The translations under genes and the position numbers were made by a program. Shown in pieces: positions 11,541 through 23,280 of a stretch of DNA of 64,000 nucleotides. Numbering within the stretch: the stretch's first letter is position 1; each line of letters opens with the position of its first letter. Source of the DNA: Aporrectodea caliginosa (lineage: Eukaryota > Annelida > Clitellata > Crassiclitellata > Lumbricidae); assembly GCA_020284085.1 (NCBI GenBank), contig JACEVL010000093.1, positions 1,069,578-1,133,577 on the forward strand. The letters run 5' to 3'. Under the pieces are notes generated by a model. That model had not been told where the DNA came from and did not search any database. It was given only the letters and a program-made list of their open reading frames with translations.

Positions 11541-12584
11541 GAATAATGGTAAGTTTGCAGGCTTAGCACTGTGAAGAGAGTGACTGTAAGAGATGGTTGA
11601 TTGTCATTACGGTTAGCACTAAGGTTGGTCCTTAGGCTCTAGAAAGGGCTTACACATAATTAGACGATAAGCATTTAATTCAAAGGGTCAAATAAGAGCA
11701 TTAGTTGCAATGCATTTGCACAATGGATGTTGGCTTGACAATTATGGTACTTTTGACTAGTTACCAGTGACAGAAGAGTGATTCCAGAAGATGATCTATT
11801 TTTAATTGATTTCTTGTTATCTTGAAGCCTTTATGTGTGTGGTCCTAGTTTTATACAAGAGGCTGCTATGAACCATTTTCCTTGCTGATGGACGTTTTTG
11901 GTTTATCTTCAAAAAATAAATTAATAACGTCTGAGTAGGTAAATTAATTGTTTTGATGTTAAGTGTTGGATCTGAGGAGGTACCTCTTTCATTTTGCTCC
12001 GTATGAATAGATGTTGAAGCTAATCATGTTTTTGTGCTCTGAAGTTGGATTTCTTTAACGGGTATTCTGTTGAGATTTGTTTTTTGATGGTTATAATTGC
12101 AGTAACCAACGCCTATTATGTTATTTCCACTGTATGTAAGGATTTTTGTCCATGTTGCTTCAAGCCACACACACATAGATGTAAATGCGTGCCTACTCAG
12201 ATGAAGTTGTGTTCACAATAATGTTGAATTTTCCAAGTTGATTTCTGTTGAAACTCGTGAAGTTGATTTTGAGATCCCAATCAAAGCGGTCGACAAGGGT
12301 AGATTTTGTTAAGTTTCTGAGCTGTTTGGTTGAGCTTTTGTGAAACTTCCGGAAACAGTTGCAGCTTGACAATGCTTTTGAATGCCAATTTCTTACAAGA
12401 AATATTGCATATTTGAGACATTTTTCACTCATTTATCTTCCTTTTAACAAATTCTAAGTATACTAGTACATAATTTTGGCAATGGAATGTTGTTTTTGAT
12501 TTGGAACATGAAAACGGTATGTTATAATAATAAGTGATGCTAAATCATCAATTCATGGAAAGAATCGTGTTCACTAATACAACT
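11541..12584. other. Interval without recognisable gene
   Basis: No coding similarity. A partial echo of the sequence around 11,500-11,540 ('aatgcatttgcacag') recurs near 11,711, hinting at a small local duplication. Confidence 0.4.
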
Positions 12585-13091
12585 TCTATTGACAGATATC
12601 ATTATTTCCATTGATACAACTTCTATTTACGCAAAGAAGTACCACAGAGGTCGGTGGAAAGAATGTCACTGGGTCTTTGGTGCCGTTGAAAGATGCTCCG
12701 GCCGATGTATCTTGTTAGAAGTAGAAGATAGGCATGCGCAAACGCTGGAAGAAGTTATTTCAATGCATATCCTTCCGGTAACTCACATCATATCTGACGG
12801 CTGGTGCGCCTACTCAAATTTAGACACCATGACAGAAGGAATCTACATGCTGTGGTGCACGAACGGAACTTTGTAGCTCCTGACAATGACCAGGTCCACA
12901 CCCAAAACGTCGCAAACATGTGGATGCGGGTGAAAAGAAAATTGAAATGCCAGTTTCGGGACATGTCGGGAGCTCTTTGCCAGTTACCTCGATGGCATGT
13001 GGCGAAACTCTTTTCAGCAGAAGAAGACTTTCCAGAACATGCTGGTTACAATTTCAGCGACTTATTCTTTTATTTAAATGGATTAAATTAG
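12585..13091 (+). pseudogene. Merlin transposase, copy B, frameshifted
   Basis: The frame from 12,589 reads CHWVFGAVERCSGRC, LEVEDRHAQTLEEVI and HIISDGWCAYSNL; the expected first-Asp block (VEIDETK in copy A) is altered to ISIDTTSIYAKKY. Near 12,845 the reading frame shifts and continues as HAVVHERNF...VHTQNVANMWMRVKRKL, where the usual Glu of the last motif is replaced (NVANMW rather than NIENLW). Two catalytic changes plus the frameshift make this copy inactive. It differs clearly from the copies at 13.4 and 27.5 kb, so at least two Merlin subfamilies are present. Confidence 0.78.
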
Positions 13092-13216
13092 GCCTATGTA
13101 ACGTTACAATTTCATAGACTCATTCTTTTATATTCATTAGGCCTATATAACATTCTGGTTCAATTTTTATAAATAGCCTTTTCACAGACTTTCAGTTATA
13201 GTTTAATAAAATATTC

Positions 13217-14517
13217 GGTAATCCTGGAAACGGCGTTCACAAATTTTGAAATGAAAGAAATCGTATTCTTCGGCAATCCCAAATTATAAATCGGTAGCGC
13301 ATAAAAACGCATCATGCCGTTATGTTGTTATAGTTTATTAAGAAATCATTAAAAAGTTCAGAATTACAAAATGGCCGGCAGACCTCCAGCATCACGAACT
13401 GTTTGTAATGCAGTACTACCACGCAATGCATTAGCAGTGATTGATTCAACACCGAGAGAACTTTATGGAGCTATGAACGATAGTTTGCAGTGGTTACAAT
13501 GGCTTTCGGAACATAGATTAATCCGTAACAAAAACGACTGTACAAGTTGTTGCGGTGCTATGGCGTTAGTGAGACGCGCTAAATAACCGGAAGGTTATTC
13601 GTGGAAGTGTCGTCCTTGCAATACAAGAACAAGTGTCAGAACCGGGTCGTTCTTTGCGAAATGTTTGCCGTTGGAGAAAATAGTTATGCTGATGTATTTC
13701 TGGATTTATGACGTGAAAAGCACGCACGTGATGCTGTTCGAATATAGACAACTGGCACGTTACTGTAAACTACAATAACTTCTTTCGCGTGGAGTGTGAG
13801 ACATGGCTTGCAAGACAACAAGTACATCTCGGTGGGTTTGATGCAAACGGCCAACCCATCTATGATGAGGTTGATGAGACATACTTCTTTCATTCCAAAT
13901 ATCGCCGAGGCCGTCGCAGCTGCTGGGTTTTCGGCATGGTTGAACGTGGAAGCGGAAAATGTTGGCTACAAGTAGTTGTGCGCCGAGACGCTCAGACTCT
14001 TGAGCGGATTATCGTCGAACATGTCCTACCAGGAACTGTAATTGTGAGCGATGCTTGGGCAGGGTATGCCAACTTATCTACCATGAACAATGGAGTTTAT
14101 CAACATTATGTGGTTGTGCACGCCAATAACTTCGTGGATCCTGTTCATGCTGATGTTAACACTCAGACAATAGAAGGACTATGGATGCAAGCCAAAAGAA
14201 AGTTACATTACCAAAGTGGAACTAGTAGGGCGTTATTTCAAAGCTATTTGTCTACTTTCCTGTGGAGGCTTAGTCACAAGTCGCACGTCTTCGGCGAATA
14301 TTTGAAGTTGCTTAGTGAGAACTATGGCATATGACGTGTTACATTGTCATTTTGGAAAAATTATTATCCCACACCATTAGAAATAATATGATTTCTTTCA
14401 TCTGATAACTTCATTTATAACTCGGGACCGCCAAAGAATACGATTTCTATCATTTCATAGGCAAAGAATACGATTTCTATCATTTCATAATTTGGGACCG
14501 CCAGTGCCAGGATTACC
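13217..14517 (+). mobile_element. Merlin DNA transposon with TIRs (copy C)
   Basis: The element opens with GGTAATCCTGGAAACGGCG and closes with the imperfect reverse complement ending in CCAGGATTACC. Inside the ends both sides carry the pattern 'catttcataatttggga' or its complement and 'aaagaatacgatttct', giving TIRs of roughly 60 bp. The flanking 8-mers are AAATATTC (left) and AAATAATT (right), a 6-of-8 match consistent with an old 8-bp target duplication. Near the right end a roughly 45-bp TIR portion is locally duplicated (about 14,410-14,495). Confidence 0.82.
13371..14334 (+). pseudogene. Merlin transposase of copy C (stop codon and frame break)
   Basis: The N-terminal part (MAGRPPASR...) reads to a stop at about 13,583-13,585 in the middle of a zinc-ribbon-like region; paired cysteines lie on either side (CTSCCG and CRPC). 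After the stop the same frame continues as far as a stop at 13,776. The catalytic domain is in another frame from about 13,745: FDANGQPIYDEVDETYFFH, CWVFGMVERGSGKC, IVSDAWAGY and NTQTIEGLWMQAKRK hold all three acidic positions. Relative to the copy at 27.4-28.3 kb it lacks 9 bases in the arginine-rich stretch near 13,915. The frame break is shared with that copy. Confidence 0.82.
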
Positions 14518-15230
14518 AAATAATTAACCAACCTAAACTACGGGATTACCAGATTACCTAGAAATGCATCAATGGAAACTTTAAAAAGGCTGACAGGAAA
14601 CAACATTCATAAAGAAAATTGTAAACTTTACGTTACGGAAGGTCTAGTAGCTGATGATTGAATCACGCGGCGGTTGTTCATCGAGTAGAGCTCTCGGTGC
14701 GATGGTTTCGGATTGAATTCAGCCGACTCACAGAACCGTCTCGGTGCCTTCTCCAAACGGACAGAGACCCAAACGGACGACCGCTCGATTAAAATCAAGG
14801 CACTGACACTGCACGTCTAAAGTACTTTTACTTATAATATTAATTTAAAAAAGAAACTAAAACTTTTCCCGCAAATGAACCCTAGACAACATGGCCGACA
14901 AAGAAGAAAATGAACAGCATGCTTTACTTAGCAAACTGTAAAGGCGTTATAACTGCGTTGTTAAAGACAGCACAAAATAATCAATGAGTCTGCAATCAAT
15001 AGGGGCCTACAATAAACTTTTTCCGTAAGGAAATTTCATTGCTGATTTATAATATCAATAACATTCTATTAGAACTGTCTTCTTATTTTAAAAACATTGT
15101 TAGTTCAGTAATTGCTTTCTAAGGTCGTTGTCTATGTGACTATGTCTCGAAATTAGTAGAACGCTTCAAACCGGACCTCCTTCGGAAATACTCTTTTAGA
15201 CAATAATTCCTCTTAATCGATGCAGCGCTC
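14518..15230. other. Interval without recognisable gene
   Basis: A short sequence just right of the Merlin element (14,518-14,545, 'ccaacctaaactacgg' core) recurs near 62,010-62,040, so the Merlin inserted into an older repeat. No coding similarity was seen. Confidence 0.4.
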
Positions 15231-15680
15231 GTGAATAAGCTGCGCCTTGTTGGTTCCATTCCTCGCTATGGTAGCGTATCCTCCTACATGCATCATAATC
15301 TACACTGGTTTCCCCTCCGGGAGCGTATCCTGTATCGGCTTTGCTCTCTCGTCTGGCAAAGCGTATTGGGCTCAGCTCCTCGCTACTTATGCACCATCTT
15401 CACTCTCTCTTCTTCTTTTAAGGGTCGCTCAGCCTCCGTTCCTCTTCTCGGGGTGACTTCTTGGTTCCACATGCCCGCACTGCTACTATGCAGTGCCGAG
15501 CATTCTCTGTCCAACAGCGTGGAATGTCTTGCCATCTTTCCTTCGGTTATCTCCTCGCATTCACTCGGCTTCCTTCTACGCCCAATTGAAGACTTTTCTG
15601 TATGATCAGGCCTGGCTTGGGAGCGCCTCTGAGTAGAGCCCTTGAAGAGGCGCTATATAAATTCTATGATTGATTGATTG
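15231..15680 (+). mobile_element. LINE 3' end fragment (L2/CR1-like), with TGAT tail
   Basis: LHWFPLRERILYRLCSLVWQ followed by SAPRYL and a distant LPSFPSVI-like end corresponds to the C-terminal end of the reverse-transcriptase protein of L2/CR1-type LINEs ('LHWLPVRxRIxFK...LAPxYL'). After a stop at 15,603 the 3' end reads 'gggagcgcctctgagtagag' and 'gaggcgctatataaatt', closing in TGATTGATTGAT. Only the last few hundred bases are present, typical of 5'-truncated LINE insertions. Confidence 0.72.
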
Positions 15681-15857
15681 ATATGACGTGCGATTTGATG
15701 AAAAGTTAACTAGAATGTCCAAGTCAGGAATGAGGTGGAGAAACAAGTTACACTCACACGGTAGAACACATTCAGAAATCAAAATGACAACATGAAATTT
15801 CATTGGAATCTTTAAAAAATTAAATGCTGTTGAAAGTGACGTAGAGGAATTACACTG

Positions 15858-15968
15858 TTGCATGGACGCTGCATGGACGGCGTCCAGGCGGTGCTGCCTA
15901 ATAAGTGGCAGGACGGCGTCCAGCCTTGAAAATAAGTGCCTGGACGCCGTCCATGACCGTCCATGCAC
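15858..15968. repeat. Cluster of GGACGGCGTCC palindromes forming an inverted repeat
   Basis: In about 110 bases the motif 'tggacggcgtcca' or its close relatives occurs at least three times, and 'gcatggacggcgtccaggc' (about 15,871-15,889) is repeated in reverse complement at about 15,938-15,966. The stretch could fold into a long hairpin. No gene product is evident and no similar cluster was seen elsewhere in the window. Confidence 0.6.
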
Positions 15969-16955
15969 ACTTTAAGCCCTGCTTTTAGTTAAGGCTCTAT
16001 TATATTTCTCCTTCATTCCATAACGTATTTTGTTTAATTATAATTTCAGTTATGACTTTTGAAAGGATAGCAGTATGTATCTCTGACATGTCGATAGTTC
16101 AAGCTAAGATGTTAGAATCAGCAAGCATTTGTTTTGATTTTTTGACAGGGTTGAAACCTGTATTTCTACTTCCTGTGGAAAGTCATGGCATGGGTCTTGT
16201 AACACTGAACTCTTCTTGAGTAGGCCTAATCAATTTTGTTATCAATTTTCGTTTATTAAAAATAAGCTGACAAGGACGAACTTAGGCATATGCATTGATA
16301 AACTAAAGTCTTATTGGTTGTTTGAAGATTAGATTAAGGCATTGTTTTGACAAAATTAAAACTATATGCGTGCTAAATGTACTGGACTAGTGATTAGTGT
16401 TATGATTGAGTGAAGAACAACCACGGGGACGCCTCTGTCCAGTAGCACCTAACAAAGGTCTGTCTGTCTTTAACCTATATGTCATGATTGATGAGACAGA
16501 GTATAGTCAATCCTTTATGTCCGTAACCGTCAGAAGAGAACACGAACAAATGAAACAATAAGGCAACGGATTGACATGTAACCTACTGGCTATACACGGT
16601 GGCCCAGAAGAGATCATGGACCCTGCTAAATAGGACACATATACATTATAGAAATAAAGAAATACAGCCAATTGATACTTAGATTGTAGTAACATTTGGT
16701 TCAAAATGAATGTAACAAACCAAAAAGAAACATAAGACGGGCTCATAAAATCACATTAACAACAGAGGATACAATCTTAATTAATATAGCAACACAAAAT
16801 CATCTAATTTGAGCTACCCTTATCTGTTCAATCCTTAATTAATAAAAAAAACTCAGAAAATATATGCCTAGTGTGACATCCATTAGGGAACACCTGCTAA
16901 GATACGGAGAGCACACTTTTGCAGGATAGTTAAGCTATTGTATTGTAGGCCTATC
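15969..16955. other. Interval without recognisable gene
   Basis: AT-rich sequence with no supportable coding region. Confidence 0.4.
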
Positions 16956-17045
16956 TAAAGATTTACATAGCGCCTCTCTCAGAATAACTATTCAGAAGCG
17001 CTCTCAGCACGAAAATCCCGGGGGGAAAGAAAGGTCTTTAAAGAA
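16956..17045 (-). mobile_element. Reverse-oriented LINE/SINE 3' tail fragment
   Basis: 'atttacatagcgcctctct' and 'ttcagaagcgctctcagcac' correspond to the same 3'-tail pattern (paired 'gcgcc' and 'gcgct' blocks) seen at 15.6, 19.7 and 28.4 kb, here on the minus strand. Confidence 0.5.
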
Positions 17046-17180
17046 CGAGAGACCAAAGAGGAGCTATGGAGCCTAGATTTGTATTTGTAAGTAACATTAT
17101 TATACCTTATTATTTCTTCTTTGCTATATTCCATAGGGTACTCAATTTTCGATGTCCCATTGTGCGTTTGTTAAAGACTA

Positions 17181-17300
17181 TAGGCCTATCGTATCGTATC
17201 GTATCGTATCGTATTTAAGTATTTGTAAAGCGCCTCTCGTAGGGTGAACCGTTCAGAAGCGCTCCCAGTGTGCTAAGCCCCGCGAAAATAAACAGGTTTA
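17181..17300 (-). mobile_element. Second reverse LINE/SINE 3' tail with GTATC microsatellite
   Basis: A tract of about five GTATC repeats (17,188-17,214) precedes 'atttgtaaagcgcctctcgt' and 'ttcagaagcgctcccagtg'. A short microsatellite at the 3' end joined to the paired 'gcgcc/gcgct' blocks is the signature of this tail family. It lies only 200 bases from the related copy at 16,956. Confidence 0.55.
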
Positions 17301-17459
17301 TAGAATATAAGTATATGGCTATACCTACGTACTTACTTATTCACTCTGCAACCAACATGTAACAACATGTAAACATAAGACCGCTTCTGCGATTGGTGAC
17401 GTTTTCCAGAAGCGTGATTGGTTGAGCTAAAAATAGTGTCTGGCTTCTACGTGTAAGTT

Positions 17460-17481
17460 CCAGAGCTATATATAGCTCTGG
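17460..17481. repeat. Perfect 22-bp palindrome
   Basis: The sequence built from CCAGAGCTATA and its exact reverse complement forms a perfect palindrome, and the words on both sides ('gtaagttcc' and 'gtaagttcct') also repeat directly. It may be a palindromic junction or a chance hairpin. Confidence 0.7.
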
Positions 17482-18103
17482 TAAGTTCCTGTGGCACGTC
17501 ATAGCATAGATATAATAATTATTATGATCTAGTCGCTGGCCTTCTATATTTAGAAGGCCGTGATTCGATGAGGAGGAAGGCCAAGAATAGGCCTATCGTT
17601 AGTGTCAGCCTGATGACGGGTCTCGTGGAAGGCTTTCGAGGACGATAATAATTAGAATATCTTGGATCGACAACGTCCTGAACTGGACTGGACTTGTGGG
17701 TGCTGGCCTAATGAACGTGGCACGAGACAGAAAACACTGAGTCAACCGTCGCGTAGCGACGATGGAGACATGACATGACAATAATATTTTGAAGAGGCGT
17801 GTTACGAACTGTCTATTGAAATAGAGCTACGCTTCATAGAGGTAGGCTATGAATATGTTACTAAGTGTGTAACGTGACACGTATACAGATGATCGTGTAT
17901 AATATTATAGTGTGCGTTGTGCAGAAGTATAATATGGGTAGGCCTATATTTCACAACCGGCATCAAATTCAGAAATAGAATTAGAGAAAAAGAAAGTCAC
18001 GCAAAATAAAAAAATTTCTTACATAAATATTTTACTAGCAGTTCTGAAGCATACTTGATATTGAGCAGAGCTTAAATTTGAGAGATTTGGCCTAATTTTG
18101 GTA

Positions 18104-18810
18104 CTTGTCGGTTAATTCACCGCATTTCATTTTCTCGTGTACCTTGTCGGTTAATTCACCGCATTTAATTGTTGCGTCTACCTTGCCTGTTCATGCACCG
18201 GAATAAATTTTTACGCGTTTCTTTCCTTTTAAGTACCGTTTCGTCATTAGAAAACCAACACTAACCCTAACGTTAACCCTCACGCAACCTCAACGTAACC
18301 GATATGGACTATAAAACTTAAAAGTCGTTAGGGTCGGTTAGGGTCAGGGTTAGGGTTAGTGTCGTCATTAGAAGACATATATTAACTGTCGCGAAGACAT
18401 TCCTGTACAGGGGTCTCGTCTTGTCGGTTAATTAAGCCCATTGAACCCACATGCACCACAGCACCAGAAAATATATAGGCGTAACGGAACGCACCGTCAC
18501 ATGCTCGATTCGTACACGTGCGAATTCATGTGGCGCAATAGATCTAAGTTCGTCAGCTGAACGCTTTCGATACCATCCTGCAAGACATTGCTGTCTTTTG
18601 GCCACCAGCTTAATTGGGCTTGGAAGTACACACATGTGCATGGTACAAATGTTTATTAACTTCGCTTTCATGAGAATAGTTATAATTAAAAGATGTCTTT
18701 CTAAACCATCGTGCTTTGTTTTCGACACCAGTTTAATGCGGTGAATTAAAGTCATGTAGGCCTAATACATTAGCATGGGAAAAATGAAATGTGGTGAATT
18801 AACCGACAAG
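18104..18810. mobile_element. Non-autonomous TIR element flanked by TA
   Basis: The ends are CTTGTCGGTTAATTCACC and its reverse complement; the terminal inverted repeats run about 30 bp with a single mismatch. Both sides are flanked by TA (18,102-18,103 and 18,811-18,812), as in Tc1/mariner-type insertions. Inside the left end the terminal word is repeated at about 18,144 and 18,421, and in weaker form at about 18,181. No transposase is encoded in its 707 bases. Confidence 0.75.
18241..18376. repeat. Telomere-like inverted arms inside the TIR element
   Basis: The left arm contains 'acactaaccctaacgttaac' and the right arm 'gggtcagggttagggttagt'. Both arms are built from units resembling TTAGGG in opposite orientation, and the word 'cgtcattagaa' flanks both in direct orientation. 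Confidence 0.65.
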
Positions 18811-18812
18811 TA

Positions 18813-19425
18813 GGCCTACCCTAATTTTTTATTTTAGGTTTTTTACTATGTGAAACACATACAACTTAGATTCCTAAATATTTACAACTCCGTTACTTAA
18901 TAAATACACAATACAATATACCGCCACTGTTTATAATTAGTGATTAAGTCTGCATTAAATTATTACACAGCAACCTAAATTATTTTGACGACAAATTATC
19001 TACATGTACCATTAAATAAATTCATTTTAATAGAAAAATAATGTAACGGAGTTGTAGTAACGGAGTTGTAAAATATTCATAATTAGGTCTCCATGCTTAC
19101 CGGACGAGTTAAGATACAAAAAATAGTTAGTTTATAGTGGCCAGGCTGTCAATTTCAATATTATTTTTGAAAGAAAAAAATTATATATATACGCAAAGTG
19201 CAATAATTACAGTCACGGAGTTGTAAATCTTTTTCATACTATTACATTACCGGATAAATATCCTAAACTTGTCAACAGAAGCAAACATCCACATTGTTTT
19301 CTTGTTGGTAAAATCAATGCAGACATGTTCCATAGGGTGTTTCTAAAAAATGAAAGTGTTAGAAAGTTATTCTCCAACCCATCATTGCGTGATACTAGAT
19401 AGAAAGAGTAACCAGAAAAAGTTTT
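18813..19425. other. AT-rich interval without recognisable gene
   Basis: The phrase 'taacggagttgtaa' and its complement recur (about 18,884, 19,044, 19,058, 19,216), which may reflect a small decayed repeat. No coding similarity was seen. Confidence 0.4.
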
Positions 19426-19429
19426 AGCG

Positions 19430-19745
19430 TGACATACCTTTCTGACCTCTGTCGTCCTGTCTCTGACCTAGCCCCCGTCGGGCTCTACGTTCCTCGGCCA
19501 AGGGAGAGCTCCTTGTCCCCCGGGCCCGTTTATGTCTCAAGCAGCGCCGAGCCTTTTCGGTTGTTGGGTCCTCAACCTGGAATGGGCTCCCACTTGAGCT
19601 GCGCTTGATGCCCTCGCAGCAATTTGCCTGCTTACTGCCGTCTTCTCAAGTCTTCTCTGTTTAGCAGCGGCTGGGCTGGGAGCGCCTCTGAGTAGGTTCC
19701 TTGAAGGGGCGCTATATAAATGCTCGGAATGAATGAATGAAAATA
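19430..19745 (+). mobile_element. LINE 3' end fragment with GAAT tail
   Basis: A frame containing SVVGSSTWNGLPLELRLMP corresponds to the 'xPxxWNxLPxxLR' block near the C-terminus of L2/CR1-like LINE proteins. It is followed by 'gggagcgcctctgagtaggt', 'gggcgctatataaatgctc' and a GAATGAATGA tail, the same design as the fragment ending at 15,680 but with a different microsatellite. Confidence 0.7.
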
Positions 19746-20639
19746 ATATTTAGGACTTGCACAAACCAATAAAAGTTTGTTATATATAGTGTTTCAGTAA
19801 AATCTTCAAGTGAAATAGTAAAATACTAAACAGCAAACACACTAAATAGTAAACACGCATGAAAAATGTAAACTGCAGTGTAGTGGTAGAGTAGCAGTGC
19901 AAAGTACGTAAAATAGTCATTCAGTACAATCATTAAAACACTAGAGCTGCAGTGTAGCAATGTAGCAATGTGGCTTCTACTGAATCCAACGAACGGCGAA
20001 CGCTATACAAAACATTATGCCCTCTATTCAAAGTAAAAGTGCAGTTACCACAAATCCAAATCCACCAATAGTTCATGTTGCCGGTTTCCCTGGAGTTCTT
20101 GATAGCTCCCCCCGCTGACCTTGCTTCTAGTGCCCTTAACTACTTTAATCTGTTTTTGTTCCTCGTTGCGTGTTAACGAGGCATTGAATTCTTGAATCAA
20201 GGCAACTCCCCTTCTGCAAGATCGTTCACAACCTTCACAGAGGTGGCAACCATCGGTTCTTTATATATGATTCTTGGAGTAGCCATTCGCTGTAGTCAAT
20301 TTGCAAGAATTCCTCACCCAGGATCTTATAAAACGCCGTGTACATGACGTAGTCATGTAGTACCTTTGTTTCTGGATTGACGAATAGTGGAATCAGTTTT
20401 AGAGGTTCATCGTACCCCTCAGTATCTCAATCCTATCAGTAGCTCACACAGGTATCATATTAATTGACGACCAAATGCTGTGGTGGCAGCTTCTGCGATC
20501 TCCATGTCAAGGTATACCGGCAGACTACAAAGCAAGGGGACAGATAATTTTTTGGAGCAGCTGCAGCTGATGTGCTCTGGACCCAGTATCTGACATACAC
20601 ATTACACAGCAGTCCTCAGACCTCACTGAGATATTTCCT

Positions 20640-21300
20640 TATTTGTTCGCGATATTATGGACCACACGACTTCCGGGATTCGGAGGACCTTAGATGCAAT
20701 GGTTCATACTGTTTTGCGGAATAGCCACAGTATCATGGAGTTAATGGTTTTAGCCATCCAGCGGGTACAGTGAATTGCTGCTGGATATCAGAAATGGATT
20801 CCTCTGTGAGATATTCTATTAAAGAAAGCAATCGACAGCTCCAGCAGTTCACGGTGGTCATCTGGCGCTGGGAATGTTTCCAGCTGTGCTACTCCAAACT
20901 CTATGATACTGTTTTCCATGGAGCGATAATGGATGCCATACTTTTCATCATCAAGGGCTGTGAAAAAATCTCCGGAATGAATGAAAAAAGAAGCTTGATC
21001 TATTCGTTGCTAGAAATCTTTGAAATGACCAAAGAGTTCTATTGCAGGAGACTTTGAGACACAATAGATGCAGATCATCGTCTCCAACATGATCTCTTAG
21101 ATGTGGTGCAGCGTATCAAATGCTGGAACTCGGATCATCCTGGATCTGTTCTGATGAAGCCATTGCAGAAATATTTGAGCAGCCTTCTTTCCCCTTCCTT
21201 TTATACGATCTAGTTCTGCATCCACTTTAGGAGTGATCAAATTCACTCTGTCTATTATATCACTCTCGGGTTTGAAGTTCACGGATCTTTCTCAGGATCA
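20640..21300 (-). pseudogene. Minus-strand transposon-associated pseudogene
   Basis: Read on the minus strand, HRELLELSIAFFNRISHRGI, then HCTRWMAKTINSMILWLFRK match an uncharacterised repeat-protein family common in cnidarians and other invertebrates, whose conserved block resembles 'DYRELLEL...RGIxFxxPGAxHxARWMAKAIYxLKxxLFR'. The upstream part is the 61-codon minus-strand frame at 21,097-21,282. Stops occur within the conserved block. It may extend to about 20,040 in more decayed form. Confidence 0.55.
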
Positions 21301-22856
21301 GGTGACAAGGTAATAGGCCTACTGTTGCTGTCCGACAACAATCCATCACAATAATCATCATCTTCCTGAATATCAGCTCTGGTGGTAGTGATGATGTCAC
21401 AAAGTTCTGCATGTTTTGTCTCCACTGAATGATTTGCTGCAGTTGTTTAAAGCCTCTACACCCATTTTTTCTTGAGTGTGGTTTCTATCTACTGCGGGCT
21501 ATCGTTCCTCTCCAACGATTTGTTCGCTGTGCCTCGATAAATAAATGCTCTTTCTCAATTTTTATTAGGGAGCACTGTTAACCTAATCATCCAGGTGGTC
21601 TTGAAACATTTGCTGATTTGAAAAAAATTTCCAATGCATAATTTAAGAATAAATGGTTAAAAACGAAAAAATTCACTTTTACAGAATTTCAACTGGTTTG
21701 TGCAAGTTCTAAATATTGTTCAATCTTCAAAATATTTTGGCTATAGAGTCTCAATATAAGCCATCACCAAATGGTTGGTTGGAGGATTAGAGAGAAAATA
21801 TACATGAAAATTCTCCATTAGGGATGGGAACACCCTAATGTTCGCTGCTATCGAAGATGACAATTCAAAAACCGAGAGTTTTCAAATTATTCCACAGATG
21901 GCAGAAACCCATTTCTTAAGAAACAGTAGAGTTGGGATGGCCTTGTATTTTCGCCGGATGTTGATCACGGTAGGAGAATTGACCCGTTCTGCAATACGAC
22001 ATCCAGAGAAAACAAGTAGGCCTATCAATCAGGTAATCGGTTGCACAGGGCAGGTCTTTGTCTGTCTTTTAATCGTAGGGCATGTGGAAGAGAACAAGTG
22101 TAAGTGCAGGATGATGAAACTTGTGGGGATAATCGTGGAGAGGGCTTAGAAGAGTTTATTATCACGTTGTTCGATTTGTTTGGGGAAGAGGATTAGATAA
22201 AACGACAATGCCGGGTGAGGATAGTTCTGGATGTTCGGACTGGAGTGACGATTGTGTTAATGTGATTGAAGAGTACGTAATAATGGATGAGGAATCGAAT
22301 GGTTTGGAAGGAGGAGATACAGTGGCAGACAGGATGTCATAGGAGTTCAAAAGCCAGGACTATGATTATGGGATCGTAAGAGAAGTATCAGAGTTTATGG
22401 GAGGGATGATAGGGTTTCAGAATGACGCAGGAGATCAGTGGTATCGGATTCAAACTCAGATTTTTAATAGCAACGAAAGAGCTGACGGTTAGTTAAAATA
22501 GAGTATTTTTTAAATAGAGTATACATTTGAAATAGAGTATACAGATAAAATAAAGTATTTTAAAAGGGATTTCGATATTGCAGTTTTTGCGTAGAAGGGG
22601 TAGGCCTATCTACAATTGGAGCATAAGATTTTAGCATTGGCAGTTTGGAAATCGGTATTTATTTAAAGTGGGGAATAGGATGTCGAAGTCAGTGTATTGG
22701 ACGTAATTTCTATATAGGACGGAAGACAGTTAAAGTTAAATTTGAAGGAACGCTTTATTGTCGACGGGTTTTTACGTAGGAGATGGGTTTTGGAGGACAA
22801 AGGCATGTTTGAGGGAGAATTCGATGGGAGGGATGGTGGTTTTGTTGGTAGGATAA
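21301..22856. other. Interval without recognisable gene
   Basis: Short frames on both strands (the longest near 21,838-22,149) show no similarity that I recognise. From about 22,170 to 22,850 and again from 23,290 to 23,910 the plus strand is unusually purine-rich, with many GGA/GAT/GAGG words. Confidence 0.45.
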
Positions 22857-23280
22857 GGGGCCGTCCATAAAGTACGTCATGCTATTTTTGACCATTTTAC
22901 CCCCCCCCCCTGTCACAAACTGTCACAAAACTCGGACCCCCCCTAAAGTACGTCACACTTTCCGAAAGCAAGGCTAATACATAAACAAGGCTTCGCAACA
23001 GCATTATTACTAGCGCTCCTAGCGAGAGGAATCGTGAAAACACATTCAGGAGATATGCATTTCATGCTATTTTGACATAAAACTAATTAAAATGTTTCAG
23101 AATATTTTTGAAAATTATTTTTTAAAGCTATGAAATTCTACTAAAAAAATAAAAATAAATTATTAATAAAATATAAAAATAAATGTGTGACGTCACACTT
23201 GGCCTGACCCCCTCCCCTGTCACAAACTGTCACACTTTCTTAAACCCCCTGGAGCGTGACGTACTTTATGGACGGCCCCG
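22857..23280. mobile_element. MITE with GGGGCCGTCCATAAAGTACG ends
   Basis: The left end GGGGCCGTCCATAAAGTACG is repeated in reverse complement at the right end (ending in ...ATGGACGGCCCC). Next to both ends are C-rich tracts with 'ctgtcacaaactgtcaca'. The element is about 424 bp and encodes no protein. TIRs of this kind are seen in many invertebrate genomes; I do not assign a superfamily. Target duplication was not clear. Confidence 0.78.

Noticed and set aside
13217..14517. Bacterial insertion sequence of the IS1595 family
   Set aside because: The transposase is related, but the approximately 60-bp TIRs, 8-bp duplication and animal genome context fit eukaryotic Merlin elements.
18241..18376. 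A real chromosome end or telomere
   Set aside because: Only a few degenerate units in opposite orientation, located inside a TIR element in the middle of the window.
18432..18755. Overlapping 97- and 107-codon frames on opposite strands
   Set aside because: They lie within a non-coding TIR element and have no recognisable motif.
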